Under the pieces are notes generated by a model. The model saw only the letters and a program-made list of their open reading frames with translations. It was not told the origin of the DNA and ran no database searches. Shown in pieces: positions 8,334-16,516 of a stretch of DNA of 64,000 nt (position 1 is the stretch's first letter; every line of letters begins with the position of its first letter). The stretch is from Aquimarina pacifica (lineage in GTDB: Bacteria > Bacteroidota > Bacteroidia > Flavobacteriales > Flavobacteriaceae). The translations under genes and the position numbers were made by a program. The DNA is taken from positions 1 to 64,000 of the forward strand of contig NZ_JACC01000014.1 of NCBI RefSeq assembly GCF_000520955.1. Reading direction: 5' to 3'.

Positions 8334-8843
8334 TTATGCGAGTCTATACTTAGGAAGATTTCTCACAGGTTTTTTTACTAAATCAGTCATTTCTGAACTG
8401 CTTAAAAAGGATCTTAAATACTGATACAAGTCTTTTTTGTATTGCACATAAAAAACACGGGATAGATCTGCTACCTGTGTTTTATCCTGTAGTCTTTTGA
8501 ATACTTGTGCTACAGCTTCTTCATCATCATTAAAGCTTCTTTTGGCTTCTTTGATTTGTTTAGCAAACTTTGTTGCCTGTAGTTGTGAAAGACGCACTAT
8601 TGGTTTTCCTTGCAACCATTTTTTGACATCATTTACATAATTCATATCAAATGATGCATTCCAATTGGGTTCTACCAGTGCGGTGGCTCTGCCTCCTTGA
8701 TTGATCTTTACAGGTTTTGCAGTACTCGACATACTTCCTAATGAAATATCCGCTTCCTTTTTAGAGTGTTTGAATAGGAAATATCCCCCTATGGCCAAAC
8801 CTGCAATTCCAATCACCCATCTCATGTCTTTTGATATATTCAT
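8334..8843 (-). CDS. Single-span protein with annexin-repeat-like C-terminus
   Basis: 169 residues. N-terminal helix (MRWVIGIAGLAIGGYFLF), then KHSKK. From about residue 95 the pattern A-x(4)-F-x-DDEEAVAQVFKRLQDKTQVADLSRVFYVQYKKDLYQYLRSFLSSSE looks like an annexin repeat (DE at the start, Q in the middle, then Y-x(3)-DL and L). The next gene upstream (8857-9348) encodes a clear paralogue with the same plan and the same ending (LPKYRLA versus LPSYRIT). Biochemical function is unknown; membrane or scaffold contacts are plausible. Confidence 0.5.
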   Translation of the reverse strand: MNISKDMRWVIGIAGLAIGGYFLFKHSKKEADISLGSMSSTAKPVKINQGGRATALVEPNWNASFDMNYVNDVKKWLQGKPIVRLSQLQATKFAKQIKEAKRSFNDDEEAVAQVFKRLQDKTQVADLSRVFYVQYKKDLYQYLRSFLSSSEMTDLVKKPVRNLPKYRLA

Positions 8844-8856
8844 CCTTATATTGTGT

Positions 8857-9348
8857 TTATGTGATTCTATAGGAAGGCAGTGTCGCTATAATGCTTAAAG
8901 CCGTTTTGATTTCATCACCATCCAATCGATTTTGAAGCTGATCTTTAAGATTCAGTTGATAGCTTTTATGGTATGCTTTTGCGACCTGAGATACCTGTAC
9001 TTTGTCTTTTAGATTCCGCAAAACAGCATAAATTTGATCTTCCTTATCTCCCCCGAAATACCATGCACGAAAAGCATCATGAATTCTTTTGGCATGATTC
9101 CGCGCCATCGCATCATTGAGAAAGAGTACGTTTCCATGTACTTGATTTAAGACCTTGTTCATATAGGCGATATCTAATGCTTCTTCGTTTTCAACTCCTT
9201 TTGTAGGGTTAAGTCTTTTTGATAATTCAGTATATAAATCAGAGGCGAGATGATCACGCTTTCTGTTTCTGATCGCCACAAAACCCGCACTTAAAAAAAG
9301 TACTCCTACCAGTCCTGCTGTGATTTTTAATCCGACTGTTTTTCTCAT
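8857..9348 (-). CDS. Single-span protein, paralogue of 8334-8843
   Basis: 163 residues. N-terminal helix (LKITAGLVGVLFLSAGFVAI) followed by RNRKR. The C-terminal part has the annexin-like pattern A-x(3)-YFGGDKEDQIYAVLRNLKDKVQVSQVAKAYHKSYQLNLKDQL, aligning with its neighbour through DK-x-QV and the final LP-x-YR. The gene overlaps the upstream stop by 4 bp. A duplicated membrane protein pair inside a compact operon suggests two related shell or vertex components. Confidence 0.5.
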   Translation of the reverse strand: MRKTVGLKITAGLVGVLFLSAGFVAIRNRKRDHLASDLYTELSKRLNPTKGVENEEALDIAYMNKVLNQVHGNVLFLNDAMARNHAKRIHDAFRAWYFGGDKEDQIYAVLRNLKDKVQVSQVAKAYHKSYQLNLKDQLQNRLDGDEIKTALSIIATLPSYRIT

Positions 9349-9803
9349 TTGCTTACTACGTTAGTCCCCAAGCTTATAGATCTTCCTACTGGAGTCAACA
9401 TGGCTATATCTGCAACATCTACTTTTTTGGAAGTATTCCATAGAATGACTCCTATGCTTGCCAATATGAGTAAGAGTGTCGCTGGGATAGCCACCGAAGC
9501 TACTTTAGAGAGGTTTTTAGACATCCCCATAAAGTTGCTCCCGATTTCTGTCACATCTGCAATGGCTCTGGTAGCTGCACTAGACACGTCTATGCTATTT
9601 TTCTTCAACCATGTATTAAAATCACCATTGGTAGTGCAGGTAGATGCCCCATTGGATTTCCATGTCAACATCCACAACATGCGCGCATTGGTTATTCCAA
9701 CAGACTTTTTTAGGCTATTGAAATACGCAACCCATACTTCGCAGGGGTCATTAGATTCCGGGACCAAAAATGATAGATTCTTTATTTTTACTTCAATAGG
9801 CAT
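9345..9803 (-). CDS. Membrane protein with internal hydrophobic helix
   Basis: 152 residues. The N-terminal 90 residues look globular (PCEVWVAYFNSLKKSVGIT, then MLWMLTWKSNG). One strong membrane helix lies at about residues 108-130 (VASVAIPATLLLILASIGVIL), followed by a short tail. No family recognised. It overlaps the next gene by 4 bp and is part of the same translationally coupled string. Confidence 0.5.
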   Translation of the reverse strand: MPIEVKIKNLSFLVPESNDPCEVWVAYFNSLKKSVGITNARMLWMLTWKSNGASTCTTNGDFNTWLKKNSIDVSSAATRAIADVTEIGSNFMGMSKNLSKVASVAIPATLLLILASIGVILWNTSKKVDVADIAMLTPVGRSISLGTNVVSK

Positions 9804-9809
9804 ATCGGA

Positions 9810-9998
9810 TCAGGGTTTTAAAATCGATGTACTTGTGATGGAGCTGTCACGCTCTGAAAGCCCTAAATCTTCTAAAGCATCCAACAATCGCTGTTGTATA
9901 CGAGCTTCTCTATCAAGAGCTTCCTTTTTAGTATGATTTAAGTACATATATCGCCCCAATAAGAAGCCTAGCGCAAAGGGGAACACAAAAGTTTTCAT
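9810..9998 (-). CDS. 62-aa single-span membrane protein
   Basis: Starts MKTFVFPFALGFLLGRYMYL, a short Gly-containing membrane helix, then NHTKKEALDREARIQQRLLDALEDLGL, an amphipathic helix. Spacing to both neighbours is under 10 bp, so it is a real operon member. Its plan matches the other one-helix proteins of this module. Confidence 0.55.
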   Translation of the reverse strand: MKTFVFPFALGFLLGRYMYLNHTKKEALDREARIQQRLLDALEDLGLSERDSSITSTSILKP

Positions 9999-10002
9999 AG
10001 GG

Positions 10003-10503
10003 TCAGTCTTTCAGTTTTTTGTAGATATTTTTTTCCTCTACTCCTATTTCTTCAAGATATATCGCTACATCAAAACCAGGGTTTTCACTGCCCGATTTAT
10101 GAGGAGCTTCATCAAAACCTAAAACTTGGATATTCGGAAAGTTCAGGGTATAATACCCTATTAAAATTTCTAATGTTCGTAGTTGCTCATTGGTTCGGGT
10201 ATCTTTAGATTTTGTTTCTTTTTCGGTCCTTCCACCCACAAATGCAATGGTCTTAAAAACACCATTGATCCCTTCTTTACCTTCCGAAAAACCCCATAAG
10301 TCCACATCTGTTATATTGGCATCCGAAATAAGCGTATCTATTGTTCCATCAGGCTGAATAAGGATGTCAATACCGGGACGATTCCAACCCATTCCTCCTT
10401 GCCTGAGATCACTTGTATGAACCATTACAATTTCCTGTGGAGTAACGGATATACCTTCCCCTGTTTCTGTGCTTTGAATGACTAAAAAATCTATCTTTTT
10501 CAT
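10003..10503 (-). CDS. Amidase-2/PGRP-fold protein without zinc ligands
   Basis: 166 residues, no signal peptide or membrane segment. The order of motifs follows N-acetylmuramoyl-L-alanine amidases of the PGRP/T7-lysozyme type: KIDFLVIQSTET, then GWNRPGIDILIQPDGTID, then FVGG, then KDTRTNEQLRTLEILIG, then NPGFDV. The zinc ligands expected in this fold are replaced. The His of IHCSAT is Gln (IQSTET), the His of GHRD is Phe (GFDE), and the Cys-Pro near the end is Asn-Pro. It is therefore probably a non-catalytic wall-binding or structural version of the fold. Confidence 0.65.
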   Translation of the reverse strand: MKKIDFLVIQSTETGEGISVTPQEIVMVHTSDLRQGGMGWNRPGIDILIQPDGTIDTLISDANITDVDLWGFSEGKEGINGVFKTIAFVGGRTEKETKSKDTRTNEQLRTLEILIGYYTLNFPNIQVLGFDEAPHKSGSENPGFDVAIYLEEIGVEEKNIYKKLKD

Positions 10504-10542
10504 GGTCTTATTTTGTTTTTTACGTGTTATACATTGTGTTTT

Positions 10543-12270
10543 TTAATGGCGTGAAACCCTACGAGACGTACTACCGAGTAGCTCTTTTTTATCAAGCTGC
10601 GTATAATAGGTCAGAATAGTAATGGTCTGATAGGCTCCAATTTTGAAAAACCATCCATGCTGCCCATCGATGAGTGATCCTTTCATTTCAAAAACTTCGG
10701 CAACATTGCTAAAATTCTGAGGATGGTAATAATTAGAAAATCCGATGGGGATACTTTCCTTAGTACCTGTACTGTTTTCTTTTTCTAGTTTTAGCACCGT
10801 TAATCGATGCTGCCCCGACATCACAAACTTCACATGTCGAATTCGTGCAGGGTTGTGCATAAAATCCTCGCGTTTTGCATGATACTCTTCATTGATTAAA
10901 ACCGCACTGCTTTCTTCTGCATAACTGATTTGGGTGATATCAGACGATAAAGGATCAGTACTAAACACGGTATTGCTATCAGAATCTATGACAATTCCTG
11001 TTCCCACCTTGCCTAAAGACAAGGTATAAACCACTTGATCCTCGCTAGAGAGGATACTATAGGTGTTATCTCCGCGATTCCCAACATAAAGAAATTGGTT
11101 ATTTGGGTGATATACGATTTGATCCGGTGTGTTCCCAACCGCTATTGCTGTTCGAACTGTATTGCTTCCAAGATCTATAGGAATAACTACATTTTCACTC
11201 GATGATACCACATATAAAGAATTATTCTCAGGGTGATAGGCTGCTGTTGTAAGACCACCTTCAGAAAGTACAATGGTATCTACAATGTCAAATTCATCGC
11301 TGATCACAGTGATACTGTTGTCTTTTGAATTTACAACATACGCAAAGCCTGTCTCTTCAATTGTGGTAATACTAGTGGGGGCTTTCCCCACCACCAATGT
11401 CGCATCCACAGTATGTGTTTCAATATCAATCACACTAATGGTATCATCCCCTATATTGGCAACATATAGTTTCTGAGTAAAGGAATTAAAAGCGATGGTA
11501 ATGGGTCTTCGACCCACCTCAATGGTATCAACCACTTCTAAATCAGTATTAATAACCGTTACGGTATTACCTATACAATTCGCCACGTAGACCCAACCGT
11601 ATTTGGGGGAATTGGCTAACGTAATGGGAACAAGATCTACGGGCGAATCCCCATAGGGGCTACTACTACTAGTAGTAGATATAGGTATGAAGGAAACTAC
11701 TTTCGTCATATGCATCACAGTAATATTATGAGATAATTGGTTTGCGATATAGGTATATCCATTCAATGGGTTTACAATCACCCCTTGGGCATATACGCCT
11801 GTGCCTTGAACTGAGCTTGTCGAAATCGTGGTTATCGTAGCATCTTCTATATCTTCAGGTAGGGTTGGACTAATCGGAGGTTTTTTATTCCCTGCCCACA
11901 GTCTGATGTCTCGCTCAATACCCGATGTATTGGTCAATGTCACTTGGGTGGCTTCATACGACTGTTGTAATTTTTTATAAAATTGCTCTTGCGTTAATTT
12001 TGAAACCGTTTTATATCGGGTGGGTACGGATCTAGGTATTTTCAATGGTCTAGCCTTATGGACACTAGATAAAGAAGAAGGCTTCTTTATTTCCGCCGTG
12101 AAAAAGTCTGTAGTTTCATCGTCCATCACAAATGAATCTTCTCTAGTATCCGGAATGGTTTGTTTCTTCAGAGTTGCCTTTTTGGATGTATCGTACCAAA
12201 GCCACACAGACACTAGCGTCATACCAATGCTTGCAACTGCCATTACTGTTATTTCGGTACTTTTTTTCAT
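10543..12270 (-). CDS. Membrane-anchored YVTN-type beta-propeller
   Basis: 575 residues. A membrane helix at residues 7-25 (ITVMAVASIGMTLVSVWLWY) is followed by SKK. Residues 140-440 hold about seven YVTN-type blades with the repeat GYTYIANQLSHNITV, WVYVANCIGNTVTVI, KLYVANIGDDTISVI and so on. This is the propeller family found in S-layer and surface proteins. The last 120 residues form a separate beta-rich domain. The start overlaps the upstream metalloprotease stop (TAATG). In a virion it would be a large surface or receptor-contact protein; in a cell it would be a surface adhesin, but it has no export or T9SS sorting signal. Confidence 0.7.
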   Translation of the reverse strand: MKKSTEITVMAVASIGMTLVSVWLWYDTSKKATLKKQTIPDTREDSFVMDDETTDFFTAEIKKPSSLSSVHKARPLKIPRSVPTRYKTVSKLTQEQFYKKLQQSYEATQVTLTNTSGIERDIRLWAGNKKPPISPTLPEDIEDATITTISTSSVQGTGVYAQGVIVNPLNGYTYIANQLSHNITVMHMTKVVSFIPISTTSSSSPYGDSPVDLVPITLANSPKYGWVYVANCIGNTVTVINTDLEVVDTIEVGRRPITIAFNSFTQKLYVANIGDDTISVIDIETHTVDATLVVGKAPTSITTIEETGFAYVVNSKDNSITVISDEFDIVDTIVLSEGGLTTAAYHPENNSLYVVSSSENVVIPIDLGSNTVRTAIAVGNTPDQIVYHPNNQFLYVGNRGDNTYSILSSEDQVVYTLSLGKVGTGIVIDSDSNTVFSTDPLSSDITQISYAEESSAVLINEEYHAKREDFMHNPARIRHVKFVMSGQHRLTVLKLEKENSTGTKESIPIGFSNYYHPQNFSNVAEVFEMKGSLIDGQHGWFFKIGAYQTITILTYYTQLDKKELLGSTSRRVSRH

Positions 12271-13022
12271 TAGGCTGCTGTATATTGATCGATGAATTGA
12301 ATAATATCTTTGGTGCGTTGCACTTGCGAAGCACCGACGAATTCTGGGTAACGGTTAAATATTTTTGTAGCTGCATATACCGCTTCAATTTTTGGAAAAC
12401 CATAATCCAAATACTGTCGGATACCGCATAAATCGGCAGTTTTTTGACTACGGGTATTTAAAAACCAATGGCATCCTTCATGGGCAAGAATCACAACACG
12501 AATGGGAATCGAAAATGTTTTAAACATACGCTGTGAGATTTGAACTCTTGGCATCTGCCTATGCGTCCTCGCAGGGGTGATCAATTCTTTTCCATGTTCA
12601 TTGGTAATGGTGGGCAGGTATTGAAATAGAAATTCTTCTTTTGGACTATCATAAAACCCAGGAGGAACATAGCCTGCTTTTTGTGCAAATTGAATGGCAA
12701 AATCCATAAAACGTTCTTGTTCTGGAGTTGCCCAAAATTGGGGAGCTGCCATTTTGATAACGTTAAAATCAATAATCTCTATCCCTTGATCACCTCCTGT
12801 TTTTTTATCATAGATGTCGATTTCTAATTCCTCTGGAGTAACGGGTAAGGAGATATAGATCTTCCTTTTTTGCCCGTCTTCTAAAAAAGCTTTCCTGCGG
12901 AAATAATGGGTATTGGGAACAAAGGGATCATATACCTTAATACCAATAGACATTGCCCAATCAACCTTGATCAGGATGGCAATGGTAAAGCGTTGTTTAT
13001 TAGAGGGTATCGGAATCAGCAT
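12270..13022 (-). CDS. HExxH metalloprotease-like protein
   Basis: 250 residues, no signal peptide. The zinc-binding motif is visible as VVILAHEGCHWFLNTRS (H-E-x-x-H), and TADLCGIRQYLDYGFP about 15 residues later could supply the third ligand (Asp), as in Asp-type zincins. The N-terminal half has no match I know. Gene order places it directly before the propeller gene, which it overlaps. Such a protease could mature virion proteins or act on the host envelope. Catalysis is inferred from the motif only. Confidence 0.6.
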   Translation of the reverse strand: MLIPIPSNKQRFTIAILIKVDWAMSIGIKVYDPFVPNTHYFRRKAFLEDGQKRKIYISLPVTPEELEIDIYDKKTGGDQGIEIIDFNVIKMAAPQFWATPEQERFMDFAIQFAQKAGYVPPGFYDSPKEEFLFQYLPTITNEHGKELITPARTHRQMPRVQISQRMFKTFSIPIRVVILAHEGCHWFLNTRSQKTADLCGIRQYLDYGFPKIEAVYAATKIFNRYPEFVGASQVQRTKDIIQFIDQYTAA

Positions 13023-13030
13023 GATGACCT

Positions 13031-13486
13031 TTAGTTTTTCTGAATGGATATGTATTTGTTTTTTTGAGATTGGTAGATTAATGTTCCTACGCCCCCAACC
13101 ACAAGTATTCCTATCACTCCATATAAAATCAGTGTGGTTGTACTTTTGCCTTTCTTTTGATCTTCTGGTTCTTTGGCACCGATCCCTACTGCATAATCTG
13201 AAGGGGTATTAACAGTAGGTTGACCTTGGATGGGGTCAGAAGTATTCAATAAAGTATCGACCGCACCTCCTATTGCTGTGGCACCACCCAAATCAGTAAC
13301 GGCTTGCCCTATCTTTTGTAGGGTGTCTTTTCTTCTTTTTCGCCGTTCTATTCGCTTGGGAGCATTTCGCCGTAGGGCACGTTTTTCTTGTCTCGCTTTT
13401 TTTCGAGCGGCTCTTTTCTCTTTGTTGCCAAAAATGAAATCATCATATTCTTCATTTAAAAGCATTTCTGTTTCTCCTGCTATCAT
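13031..13486 (-). CDS. Basic protein with C-terminal membrane helix
   Basis: 151 residues from the ATG at 13486 (MIAGETEMLLNEEYDDF). A longer in-frame start at 13519 would overlap the upstream gene. Residues 20-60 are extremely basic (KEKRAARKKARQEKRALRRN onward), which suggests nucleic-acid contact. Near the C-terminus lies one membrane helix (TTLILYGVIGILVVGGVGTLIY). A membrane protein with a DNA-contact segment fits a protein linking the genome to an internal virion membrane. That role is inference. Confidence 0.55.
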   Translation of the reverse strand: MIAGETEMLLNEEYDDFIFGNKEKRAARKKARQEKRALRRNAPKRIERRKRRKDTLQKIGQAVTDLGGATAIGGAVDTLLNTSDPIQGQPTVNTPSDYAVGIGAKEPEDQKKGKSTTTLILYGVIGILVVGGVGTLIYQSQKNKYISIQKN

Positions 13487-13506
13487 GGTAGTAGTTTTAA
13501 AAGTTA

Positions 13507-13734
13507 TTAATAAACACACATTACATAGAGTGTAGAATCTTGTGGATCGAAGGGTTTCTCCGGGTAGGGTTTGCCCACAAACGGATAATCTTTTGCCTCC
13601 CCTGCCTCCAATTCAAGACCATTGACTATGGCAGTGGTCGTTCCCACATTTTTAACAGAAGCATATAAAAAACCCAAGGGGAATACGCCTGATTCTGTAA
13701 ATTCTTGTTCAATTAATTCAGCCAATACGCTCAT
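13507..13734 (-). CDS. Small beta-strand protein
   Basis: 75 residues, no membrane helix. The central part (FLYASVKNVGTTTAIVNGLELEAGEAKDYPFVG) has the alternation of a small Ig-like or beta-barrel domain. Its start lies inside the stop region of a 51-aa membrane peptide gene (overlap 17 bp), showing translational coupling. Possibly a minor capsid or spike protein. Confidence 0.5.
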   Translation of the reverse strand: MSVLAELIEQEFTESGVFPLGFLYASVKNVGTTTAIVNGLELEAGEAKDYPFVGKPYPEKPFDPQDSTLYVMCVY

Positions 13735-13873
13735 TTGCTTTCACTTGTTTGTTCATTAGATACATCACTCCTGTAATAGCCAAAACTGTGATCCCTACAC
13801 CGATACCAATTTTCATCATCTTCGAGGTATCCTTGGGTTGGTTTTGTTCTTCTTTCATTTTTTTGGGTATCAT
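13718..13873 (-). CDS. 51-aa single-span membrane peptide
   Basis: Reads MIPKKMKEEQNQPKDTSKMM, then one Gly-rich membrane helix (KIGIGVGITVLAITGVMYLM), then NKQVKANERIG. It fills the gap between two operon genes, with an overlap downstream and 19 bp upstream, and repeats the plan of its neighbours, so I consider it a real gene. Confidence 0.6.
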   Translation of the reverse strand: MIPKKMKEEQNQPKDTSKMMKIGIGVGITVLAITGVMYLMNKQVKANERIG

Positions 13874-13892
13874 AGAATTATTTTTTTAGGCA

Positions 13893-14615
13893 TTAGGTTG
13901 CCATCATCGGTTGATTAGGCATATAGGTTACTTGAGAGGGTTTTGATCTACTGGTTAAATAAATGGTGCCTCCCACCAGAAAGGTTCCTAAAATCGCTGC
14001 TCCTATAATCATGGTCTTTTTGTTTTTCTGTTTTTCCTTTTCTAAAGCTTTCTTAGCTTGTGCCTGTTTCAGTTTATGTTCCTTTTCCATTTTCCTGCGT
14101 GCTGCCACGGCTGCCACCATTGCGCTACGATTTTTTTTCTCTAAAATTCGGATCTTGTTTTGTAAATCTTTACGAATCTGAGCTGTCTGAGCGATGGCTT
14201 TGGATACTGAATTTGATGAACCGGAAGAAGACTTCCTTCCTTTCTTCCTTCCCTTTCCAATTTTTTTTACACCCTTTTTAATGAGTCCACCAACAGCTTT
14301 CAACCCCACTTTAAGGAGTGAACCAAAAAACTCGTCCTCTCCGTTATCGTGATAGGTGATATAGCCGGATTGCTCCAAACTGATCAGCTCCTTACTTTTT
14401 TGCTGTGCATGAATCGTAATCTGATCCCCTAATTCTTCTATAAAAGCATCACTGGTTTTCATCAGGTGTAAGACCGATTCTACCAATTCATCATTACTAG
14501 GAATGGTCTGGTAGGTAATGCCATGTTTTGCTATTAATCGTGTGATCGCATCGGGTTTGGTTAGAATAATATGGCTTACCAGTTCAATGGTCACGTTATA
14601 TTGTTGCTGTTGCAT
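13893..14615 (-). CDS. Basic coiled-coil protein with C-terminal membrane helix
   Basis: 240 residues. The N-terminal 85 residues are helical and acidic to neutral. Residues 95-135 hold GLIKKGVKKIGKGRKKGRKS, a basic Gly/Lys stretch. Residues 145-195 form a Lys/Glu-rich coiled coil (RKDLQNKIRILEKKNRSAMV onward). A membrane helix (TMIIGAAILGTFLVGGTIYL) ends near the C-terminus with SRSK after it. The combination recurs in 13031-13486. No family recognised; probably a virion membrane protein. Confidence 0.5.
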   Translation of the reverse strand: MQQQQYNVTIELVSHIILTKPDAITRLIAKHGITYQTIPSNDELVESVLHLMKTSDAFIEELGDQITIHAQQKSKELISLEQSGYITYHDNGEDEFFGSLLKVGLKAVGGLIKKGVKKIGKGRKKGRKSSSGSSNSVSKAIAQTAQIRKDLQNKIRILEKKNRSAMVAAVAARRKMEKEHKLKQAQAKKALEKEKQKNKKTMIIGAAILGTFLVGGTIYLTSRSKPSQVTYMPNQPMMAT

Positions 14616-14619
14616 ACGT

Positions 14620-15231
14620 TTACTTTTGAGTTATGCTTTTCATTCCAATAAGATACCCTGAGATAAAAGCCAAAGCAATCACCACATATTCTTCCTTAAA
14701 TAAGTTGGTAAGCCTCCCTTGTACAGTAGGGGCTTGCTTTTCGGGAGTGGTTTGGACTAGTTTTCGTTGTCGTAATTCATTCCATACCATCTGCACCTCA
14801 GATGCCAATTTTTGATCATTCGGGTTAGTATTGGATTTTTTGACGACCTGATTGTAATAACTTTTCACTTCCTGATCAGATGCATCCGAAAACTGATCTA
14901 AAAAAGCATCTTCATCACCAGATCCATTGTAATTAGAATGACCACAGGTACCACAAAAATTATCTTCCTCGTTATACGTATCCTGATTACAGGAATTACA
15001 TTTCTTTGTACTTTTAACAAGCCCTAAAATTGCTTTTTTATCTGGGTGAAGCTGTAATAGTTTAGGAAGTACTTCTTTCCCTTTTTGTCGAATTAATGCC
15101 TTGGTAAGGCTAACCAATTTATGAGGATTGACAGAAGTCTCACTACCGAAGTCATGGAGCATTTCCTGAACTTTTTTAGGATTGCTGTACACCATATAAT
15201 CGATGCTATTCTGGGCAAAGTTATTTCTCAT
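14620..15231 (-). CDS. Zinc-ribbon protein with C-terminal membrane helix
   Basis: 203 residues. A double CxxC zinc ribbon is visible at about residues 78-98 (KKCNSCNQDTYNEEDNFCGT, then CG). It is preceded by a helical region and followed by an acidic linker. A C-terminal membrane helix (EYVVIALAFISGYLIGM) ends in KSITQK. A tail-anchored zinc-ribbon protein in this operon is probably structural; no homologue comes to mind. Confidence 0.55.
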   Translation of the reverse strand: MRNNFAQNSIDYMVYSNPKKVQEMLHDFGSETSVNPHKLVSLTKALIRQKGKEVLPKLLQLHPDKKAILGLVKSTKKCNSCNQDTYNEEDNFCGTCGHSNYNGSGDEDAFLDQFSDASDQEVKSYYNQVVKKSNTNPNDQKLASEVQMVWNELRQRKLVQTTPEKQAPTVQGRLTNLFKEEYVVIALAFISGYLIGMKSITQK

Positions 15232-15327
15232 AGCTATTGTCTTTTAGAAAGAAACAGCCAAAGCTCAGAATGCTTTGCTTTGACTGTTTCATCAGGGAAT
15301 TGGGGTTAAAGAGTAGGAATTATTATA

Positions 15328-16257
15328 TTATCTATATCGTGAACGTCTTCTCCTACCGGCTAAAGACATTGGGTATCTTCGTACTCGCCCTCTGGTACTT
15401 CTTCTTCTGCGAGAGGAAGGTACTCGTCGTCTTACACTGCGCACTCTCCTTGGTTTTATTCCAAATGCAGATGGACGTTTCCGTCTTCTACGTAAGTCAA
15501 TTTGAGGCAATCCGGTGGTTCTGGGAACTCTTGATAATTCCGCCACATTTCTTCCTTTTAGAAGATTCCCCATATTGGCTCTTGCCTTAATTGTGAACGT
15601 AAATACCGCAGTGACGCCAGCATTGATGGTTAGACGTATGGAATTCTGACCCGTAACATCCATCTCAAAACCTTCTGAATCTATTAATTGTTGTGTGAAG
15701 TTTTGAGGTGATGTAGCATTACGTGGCTGAAATACTCTTACTGTATTTGATCCCGCTGCGGTTCTGGTGGTTAACTTAAGAACATTATCAAATTGCAAGG
15801 GGTCACTCACCGAATATTTCATCCCCGAAATCATAAACGGGTTGGATTTCGATTCTTCCCGGACTTCCTTGTGCGAACTTTCCTCCACAGTAACCGTAAC
15901 TCCTGTAGGTTGGGCTGCTTCTTCATTACCTCCAAAAACAATGGCTTCGGCTGATTCTCCTGAAGTGTTTTTAATCACCACCGTTAGGGTACGGTCATTT
16001 GGGTCAATTTTACCGACTGAGGTCGTTCTATAGTCATCATAGGCTTCTTCTGGGTACTCTTCGATATATTCATCTTCATATTCTTCGTCATAATCATCGT
16101 AGGCATCTTCATTGCCTTCGAAACCACTATCGAAATCGTCTTCATCCTCCTGATCATCGTAACCGTCATAGATTTCCATATCACCACTATCATAGTCATC
16201 AAAATGATCTTCTGCATCATTCTGATATCGCATTAATTCATCATTATAATCACTCAT
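15328..16257 (-). CDS. Acidic/beta-rich/Arg-rich protein, candidate capsid or genome-binding protein
   Basis: 309 residues in three parts. Residues 1-80 are extremely acidic (Asp/Glu/Tyr, DDYDSGDMEIYDGYDDQ and similar). Residues 85-235 are a beta-rich domain (LTVVIKNTSGESAEAIVFGG, then NSIRLTINAGVTAVFTFTIK) without Cys. The last 60 residues are an Arg-rich tail (RRVPSSRRRRSTRGRVRR and more). Opposite-charge ends plus a beta core suit a self-assembling shell or genome-condensing protein. It is one of the two first genes of the structural run. It is the best capsid candidate here, but I cannot identify a jelly-roll by eye. Confidence 0.5.
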   Translation of the reverse strand: MSDYNDELMRYQNDAEDHFDDYDSGDMEIYDGYDDQEDEDDFDSGFEGNEDAYDDYDEEYEDEYIEEYPEEAYDDYRTTSVGKIDPNDRTLTVVIKNTSGESAEAIVFGGNEEAAQPTGVTVTVEESSHKEVREESKSNPFMISGMKYSVSDPLQFDNVLKLTTRTAAGSNTVRVFQPRNATSPQNFTQQLIDSEGFEMDVTGQNSIRLTINAGVTAVFTFTIKARANMGNLLKGRNVAELSRVPRTTGLPQIDLRRRRKRPSAFGIKPRRVRSVRRRVPSSRRRRSTRGRVRRYPMSLAGRRRRSRYR

Positions 16258-16351
16258 CTTGTTTTGTGTTTAACTGTTCAGGACAGTGTTTACCTCCAGA
16301 TAACTGGCAGCTCACAACGTAAAGTGGTTTCAACCACACCTGTTCAAAGGG

Positions 16352-16516
16352 TTATGAGGTCTTACCGGATAGTTTATGTTTTGCAGATGCTAACTCTTGT
16401 TTTTTTCTAGCTTGCATTGGTGCTATTCCATAAGTGCCTAACATTGCTCCTATGAAAATACCCATCACTCCAACAGTGATCATGCCACCAAAACTGTAAC
16501 CTTTGGATTTTACCAT
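16352..16516 (-). CDS. 54-aa single-span membrane peptide
   Basis: Reads MVKSKGYSFGGMITVGVMGI, a Gly-rich helix that continues FIGAMLGTYGIAPM, then a basic tail ending GKTS. It has the same composition as the other tiny membrane proteins and is the first gene of the structural run. A longer reading in another frame over the same bases has unlikely composition and was rejected. Confidence 0.55.
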   Translation of the reverse strand: MVKSKGYSFGGMITVGVMGIFIGAMLGTYGIAPMQARKKQELASAKHKLSGKTS

